64,000 bases of DNA. It comes from Methanoregula sp. Lineage in GTDB: Archaea > Halobacteriota > Methanomicrobia > Methanomicrobiales > Methanospirillaceae. The number at the start of each line of letters is the position of its first letter. Positions within the stretch are counted from its first letter, which is position 1. Below the pieces are notes generated by a model. That model worked only from the letters and a program-made list of their open reading frames with translations, ran no database searches and was not told the DNA's origin. Of this stretch, positions 60,000-64,000 are shown piece after piece. A program made the translations under genes and the position numbers. The stretch covers positions 1,116,001 through 1,180,000 of the forward strand of contig CP112999.1 in the NCBI GenBank assembly GCA_026625165.1, written 5' to 3'.

Positions 60000-61441
60000 T
60001 GGATCGGGTGCTGAACCGGCAGGTATTCTGGATCTCTGTCATCGGACTGACGGTCATTGGGGCGGTTTATTCAACGATATATTCCCTCACCCATGGAATC
60101 CTCGATGTATTCCCGTTCCTGTATTTCATGCCCATCATTCTCGTAGTCTATTTTTACCCAAAACGGGCAGTGGTATTTTCACTTCTGCTTTCCACAACAT
60201 ATATCTTCATCGTCTACTTTTACGGGTTCTCCGATCCGAAACTTGTTGCCGTATCCACTGCATGGTTTGTAATCTTTATCACGATCAGTGTAGTGACATC
60301 ATCATTTGCCATCGGGCTCAGGGCGCAAGAACGGAAATTCCAGCGAATCTTCGAAAACTCACAGGCAGGCATTTTCACATTTGACTGCCGCACCCTTATT
60401 ATGAGGGAAGTCAACGAAAAATGTGCGCGATTGCTCAGGTACGAGTGCGAGGATCTTATCGGGCGCCACCTTTCCGTCATTTTACCGGAATCCATGGAAC
60501 GGGACAGGTTCATTTTAAATTTGAGGGAGAGGTCAGTCACAGGAGAAATTGAACTACAATTTGCCGCCCGCGACGGCACAGTTCGCCAGCTCCTTTTAAC
60601 AGCTTCAATTGTACCCAATTTCATTGCCATCTGTTCTGCGATCGATATTACCGAACGAAAACTTGCAGAAAAGGTCATCCAGAAAGCGCGAGAAGAACTG
60701 GAGATCCGTGTGAGTGAGCGGACCAATGAACTGACCATGGCAAACGAGATACTCCGGGCAGAGATCTCCGAACGTAAACGTTTTGAAGAGGCAATCCAGC
60801 TTGCAAACAAAAAATTAAACACCCTTTCGTCCATCACCCGTCATGACATCCTCAACCAGATTACAGCACTGGGTATGTATCTCTCGCTTGCCAAGGAAAT
60901 TGAAAGTGATCCTGCCGTTAATGAATACCTTGTCAAGATCGAACAGATCACCCAGCTGATCCAGAGGCAGATCCGTTTCACCCGGGATTACCAGAATATC
61001 GGTACGACAACCCCACTCTGGCAAAAGGTTCAGCTCATCATAGACAACACGGTCACGGACCTGCAGTTTGGCAAGGTCGCACTCGAAACTGACCTCAATA
61101 ATCTTGAGATTTATGCTGACCTGCTGCTGGAGAAGGTCTTTTACAACCTCATGGACAACGCCCTGCGTCATGGTGAGAAACTGACAAAGATCCGGTTTTA
61201 TTTCCGAAAGGATGATGCAGGAATTACCATTGTATGCGAAGACGATGGCGTGGGCATCCCGGAGCATGCCAAGGAGAAAATTTTCCGGAGGGAGTTTTAT
61301 CGGAACACCGGGTACGGGCTCTTCCTTGTTTTAGAGATCTTAGGTATCACCGGACTGTCCATTAAAGAGACGGGAGAACCCGGAAAAGGTGCCCGGTTTG
61401 AGATTGTTGTGCCCCCGGGTTCGTACCGGTTCGGGAAATAA
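59996..61441 (+). CDS. Membrane PAS histidine kinase
   Basis: 481 residues. Same four-helix membrane domain as its upstream paralogue, PAS-like domain (ENSQAGIFTFDCRTLIMREVNEKCARLL), coiled coil, phospho-acceptor helix with SSITRHDILNQITALG (His in RHDIL) and HATPase with N-box DNALRHG, G1 DDGVGIPEH and G2 GYGLFL. A complete sensor histidine kinase; ligand and response regulator unknown. Confidence 0.9.
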   Translation: MMDRVLNRQVFWISVIGLTVIGAVYSTIYSLTHGILDVFPFLYFMPIILVVYFYPKRAVVFSLLLSTTYIFIVYFYGFSDPKLVAVSTAWFVIFITISVVTSSFAIGLRAQERKFQRIFENSQAGIFTFDCRTLIMREVNEKCARLLRYECEDLIGRHLSVILPESMERDRFILNLRERSVTGEIELQFAARDGTVRQLLLTASIVPNFIAICSAIDITERKLAEKVIQKAREELEIRVSERTNELTMANEILRAEISERKRFEEAIQLANKKLNTLSSITRHDILNQITALGMYLSLAKEIESDPAVNEYLVKIEQITQLIQRQIRFTRDYQNIGTTTPLWQKVQLIIDNTVTDLQFGKVALETDLNNLEIYADLLLEKVFYNLMDNALRHGEKLTKIRFYFRKDDAGITIVCEDDGVGIPEHAKEKIFRREFYRNTGYGLFLVLEILGITGLSIKETGEPGKGARFEIVVPPGSYRFGK

Positions 61442-61680
61442 AAGTACGGTATGAAGCCCGTTTAAGCATCATGTAAAGAGCCCGAATTTTAAATTAGGAA
61501 CAAAGAAATTTTATTATTAATTCTTAATAAATCACTCATTTCAAAGGTCATGATGACACCTCTCTATTAAGGAAACTTGAAATAGGGTTATGAAAGGGAT
61601 ATGTAAGAGATGATATATTAGCCAGAGCCTCCCCTTTAAATTCTTTTTTAAATTATTGTATCCCTGAAATCACCCCAATG

Positions 61681-61690
61681 TTTATATATT
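61681..61690 (+). promoter_or_regulatory. TATA box upstream of the pilin gene
   Basis: TTTATATATT at 61681-61690 and a second AT-rich segment (ATATACGCAATATC) precede the pilin ATG by about 70 bp, leaving room for a leader. In the 316-bp gene-free stretch 61442-61757 I see nothing else besides this promoter; the rest is AT-rich without clear repeats. Confidence 0.5.
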
Positions 61691-61757
61691 CATATACGCA
61701 ATATCGTGGTATACATTGTAATGTCCGGATTACGGGCATAATAATTGAGGTGTACAA

Positions 61758-62153
61758 ATGAAACTCATGAAAAATGATGATGCAGTATCACCCGTTATCG
61801 GTGTGATCCTGATGGTAGCTATTACGGTTATTCTTGCAGCAGTCATCGCTGCATTCGTGTTCGGCATGGCCGGCAACATCCAGAAGACTAAGGTCGTTGC
61901 GGCGACGGCAGCCCAGTCAGGAAATAATGCAATTATTACCTACCAAGGGGGACAGGATGGTCCAGTTGTGAATTGGACTTTCGTGACTGTCACAAGTTCA
62001 ACCGGAACAGTACTCAAAAATAGAGCTTCACTTGGAAACACGACTGGATCTTCTATTACCATTTCCGGAGCGACTTCGGGTCAGGATCATGTAGTTGTTA
62101 CGGCTGACTTTTTAGATGGAAGTTCACAGGTCGTACTTGATACTTACGTATAA
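61758..62153 (+). CDS. Archaeal type IV pilin-like protein
   Basis: 131 residues. Class III signal sequence: short charged leader MKLMKNDDAVSPVIG followed by the hydrophobic pilin helix VILMVAITVILAAVIAAFVFGM, as in Pilin_N/DUF1628 archaeal pilins; cleavage is by the EppA/PibD-type peptidase just before the hydrophobic stretch. The rest is a small Ser/Thr-rich beta domain. It is alone, without assembly genes nearby; those must lie elsewhere. Confidence 0.88.
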   Translation: MKLMKNDDAVSPVIGVILMVAITVILAAVIAAFVFGMAGNIQKTKVVAATAAQSGNNAIITYQGGQDGPVVNWTFVTVTSSTGTVLKNRASLGNTTGSSITISGATSGQDHVVVTADFLDGSSQVVLDTYV

Positions 62154-62257
62154 ATTCTCCCTTTTTTTGAAATTCAATTTTGATTTATTGATTCCGATAT
62201 CAATTCGCATTTCTTTATTATTTATTGATGTGAAGCAATTGTATTGAGCTGCATATT

Positions 62258-64000
62258 TTATCCAATATAATGCCCGATTGGCTCGAGAGTCATCTTCTCC
62301 CGCTGGATTGCATCAATAGCCAGCGCTGCCGCACGCGCTGCCTGAATCGTCGTGATATAAGGGATGCTGTAATCCACCGCAGCCCGCATGATCTGGTAGT
62401 GGTCCAGCCGTGACTGTTTGTCGGTGGGGGTGTTGATGATGAGCCGGATCTCCCCGTGGCGCATCATATCGATGACATTCGGCGAGCCCTCCTGCACCTT
62501 GCGCACGAGATGTGCTTCAATCCCTGCTCCGTGAAGGTACTCAACCGTGCCTTCCGTTCCATAGAGTATCAACCCAAGGTCGCGCAGTTTTTGTGCAATC
62601 GGTATCACCTCGTCTTTCTGTTCCATGTTGACAGAGAGGAAGATGTTGCCCTTGAGCGGGAGTTCGTTGTCTGCCGAGATGGATGCCTTGTAAAATGCGA
62701 GCCCGAAGTCATAATCGATACCCATCACCTCCCCGGTGCTCTTCATCTCCGGACCCAGCATCGTATCAACACCCAGCAGTTTGTTAAACGGGAGCAGCAC
62801 TTCCTTGACGGCCACATGCCTGATCTCCCGTTCGTGGTACCCGAGATCGCACAGCTTCTTGCCGATCATCACCTTTGCGGCAATCTTTGCAATTGGGAGA
62901 CCGGTCGCTTTGGATACAAACGGTACAGTCCGGCTCGCCCTCGGGTTTGCTTCGAGGACATAGACAATATCATCCTTAACAGCAAGCTGGAGGTTTACCA
63001 GCCCGATGACTCCAAGTCCAAGCGCAATCCTGCGGGTATGATCGCGAACCTGTTCAAGAACTGCGGGGGAGAGGGACTGGGTGGGGATCACACACGCCGA
63101 ATCACCCGAGTGGATGCCTGCCTGCTCGATGTGCTCCATGATGCCTCCAATCAGTATCTCTGTGCCGTCACAGACCGCGTCTACATCAAGCTCAATCGCG
63201 TTCTGGAGATAGGAATCGATCAGCACCGGATGGTTCCGGCTCACCCGTACCGCCTCCTTCATGTACCGCTCAAGTTCAGTCGCATCATAGACGATCTCCA
63301 TCGCCCTGCCTCCGAGAACGTACGAGGGGCGGACCAGAACCGGATACCCAATCTTCTCTGCTTTTTCCTTTGCATCGGATTCGGAATAGGCGGACGTATT
63401 TGGCGGACTTGGAATTTTGAGCTTGTCAAGCAGGACGCTGAAACGGTCCCGGTCCTCGGCAATATCCATCGCATCCGGGCTTGTGCCAAGGATCCTTGTG
63501 TTAAGCTTAAGGCGCCTTATCTCCTGTTCGATAGGAACGGCGAGGTTCACCGCATTCTGTCCGCCGAACTGGACCATGACCCCGGCATAATCATCTTTTT
63601 TTAAGATATTTACCACATCCTCAAGCTGCATTGGCTCAAAGAAGAGCCGGTCTGATGTATCAAAGTCAGTGGACACAGTTTCCGGATTATTATTGACGAT
63701 ATGTACTTCAACACCCTCTTCCCGCAGCGCTTTTACGGCATGCACAGTGCAATAGTCAAACTCAATCCCCTGTCCGATACGGATTGGCCCCGATCCGAGG
63801 ATCAGGATCTTCTGTTTTATATTAGGGACTATCTCACAAATCTGCTCGCGGGTTGAGTAAAAATACGGCGTGCTTGCAGGGAACTCCGCTGCACAGGTAT
63901 CCACCATCTTGTAGGTAGGAACACCTGCCATCTCTTCGATAATTTCTTGTGAAATCCCGGTGATCTTTATTAGCTCACCATTGGAAAACCCGTACCGTTT
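62258..64000 (-). CDS. carB: Carbamoyl phosphate synthase large subunit, C-terminal part
   Basis: 580 visible codons of about 1,060. The frame stays open from the ATG at 63931 through the window edge (…RYGFSNGELIKITGISQEIIEE), so this is the C-terminal half of a gene continuing past the window. Second ATP-grasp half: RIGQGIEFDYCTVHAV, NPETVSTDFDTSDRLFFEP, RPSYVLGGRAMEIVYD, and the allosteric domain (EGTVEYLHGAGIEAHLV...INTPTDKQSRLDH). It supplies carbamoyl phosphate for argF and pyrimidine synthesis. Confidence 0.96.
   Translation of the reverse strand, partial: KRYGFSNGELIKITGISQEIIEEMAGVPTYKMVDTCAAEFPASTPYFYSTREQICEIVPNIKQKILILGSGPIRIGQGIEFDYCTVHAVKALREEGVEVHIVNNNPETVSTDFDTSDRLFFEPMQLEDVVNILKKDDYAGVMVQFGGQNAVNLAVPIEQEIRRLKLNTRILGTSPDAMDIAEDRDRFSVLLDKLKIPSPPNTSAYSESDAKEKAEKIGYPVLVRPSYVLGGRAMEIVYDATELERYMKEAVRVSRNHPVLIDSYLQNAIELDVDAVCDGTEILIGGIMEHIEQAGIHSGDSACVIPTQSLSPAVLEQVRDHTRRIALGLGVIGLVNLQLAVKDDIVYVLEANPRASRTVPFVSKATGLPIAKIAAKVMIGKKLCDLGYHEREIRHVAVKEVLLPFNKLLGVDTMLGPEMKSTGEVMGIDYDFGLAFYKASISADNELPLKGNIFLSVNMEQKDEVIPIAQKLRDLGLILYGTEGTVEYLHGAGIEAHLVRKVQEGSPNVIDMMRHGEIRLIINTPTDKQSRLDHYQIMRAAVDYSIPYITTIQAARAAALAIDAIQREKMTLEPIGHYIG

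Noticed and set aside
62456-63604. 382-codon frame on the plus strand
   Set aside because: It is entirely antisense to the well-conserved carB gene and has no recognisable domain.

Overview
The window is 64 kb of chromosome from a methanogenic archaeon, most likely a member of Methanomicrobiales (Methanoregula/Methanosphaerula-like; inferred from gene content, not from a database search). Archaeal hallmarks include pyruvoyl-dependent arginine decarboxylase, DnaG-type exosome/primase protein, TFE, Trm56, CDP-archaeol synthase, a tetraether lipid synthase-type radical SAM enzyme and a type IV pilin. Methanogen hallmarks include methanogenesis marker protein 14 with a DUF1894 partner and the aspartate semialdehyde sulfurtransferase/NIL-ferredoxin/COG2122 homocysteine system. 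Genes are tightly packed with many ATGA/TTGA overlaps, and several starts are TTG or GTG.

Layout. 0.1-5 kb: FMN-binding protein, metallo-beta-lactamase/rhodanese protein, a fused 2H/metallo-phosphoesterase, pdaD. 4.3-12.4 kb (minus): an acetyl-CoA synthase locus of bacterial type: full-length ACS, both corrinoid iron-sulfur protein (CoFeSP) subunits, the CoFeSP reductive activator, a core methionine synthase and a CooC/AcsF ATPase, but no CO dehydrogenase catalytic subunit. 12.5-26.4 kb: secreted proteins, ACT-MBL fusion, Dam methylase, hexuloisomerase, aminotransferase, M42 peptidase, tRNA-Arg, a 24-residue Lys/Ala peptide, a PUA-PAPS-reductase-like protein, hisH, a membrane ArsR-type regulator and alaS. 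26.4-31.6 kb: an AT-rich integrated element with tyrosine recombinase, HUH-type Rep, HerA/FtsK/TraG-like ATPase, zinc-ribbon mini-proteins, a palindromic divergent promoter, repeats inside rep and a three-way-junction hairpin cluster. 31.7-39.6 kb: SWIM protein, Nif3, homocysteine operon, a wHTH-trm56-ATP-grasp-TFE-HD run of overlapping genes, an ACT regulator and tRNA-Leu. 39.7-64 kb: pyrC, a candidate double-hairpin H/ACA-like RNA, dnaG, alanine dehydrogenase, tes and carS (divergent), pyrE, purD, argF, mmp14, argG, purB, an XPD/DinG helicase, ogt, mobA, two tandem membrane sensors, a pilin and the C-terminal half of carB running off the right edge.

How it fits together: much of the window serves autotrophic biosynthesis (acetyl-CoA and methionine methyl from the corrinoid protein, homocysteine from sulfide, Arg, His, purines and pyrimidines). 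The least explained parts are the integrated element at 26.4-31.6 kb, the GC-rich RNA at 41.93-42.10 kb, the ACS locus without CO dehydrogenase and the Lys/Ala micro-protein.
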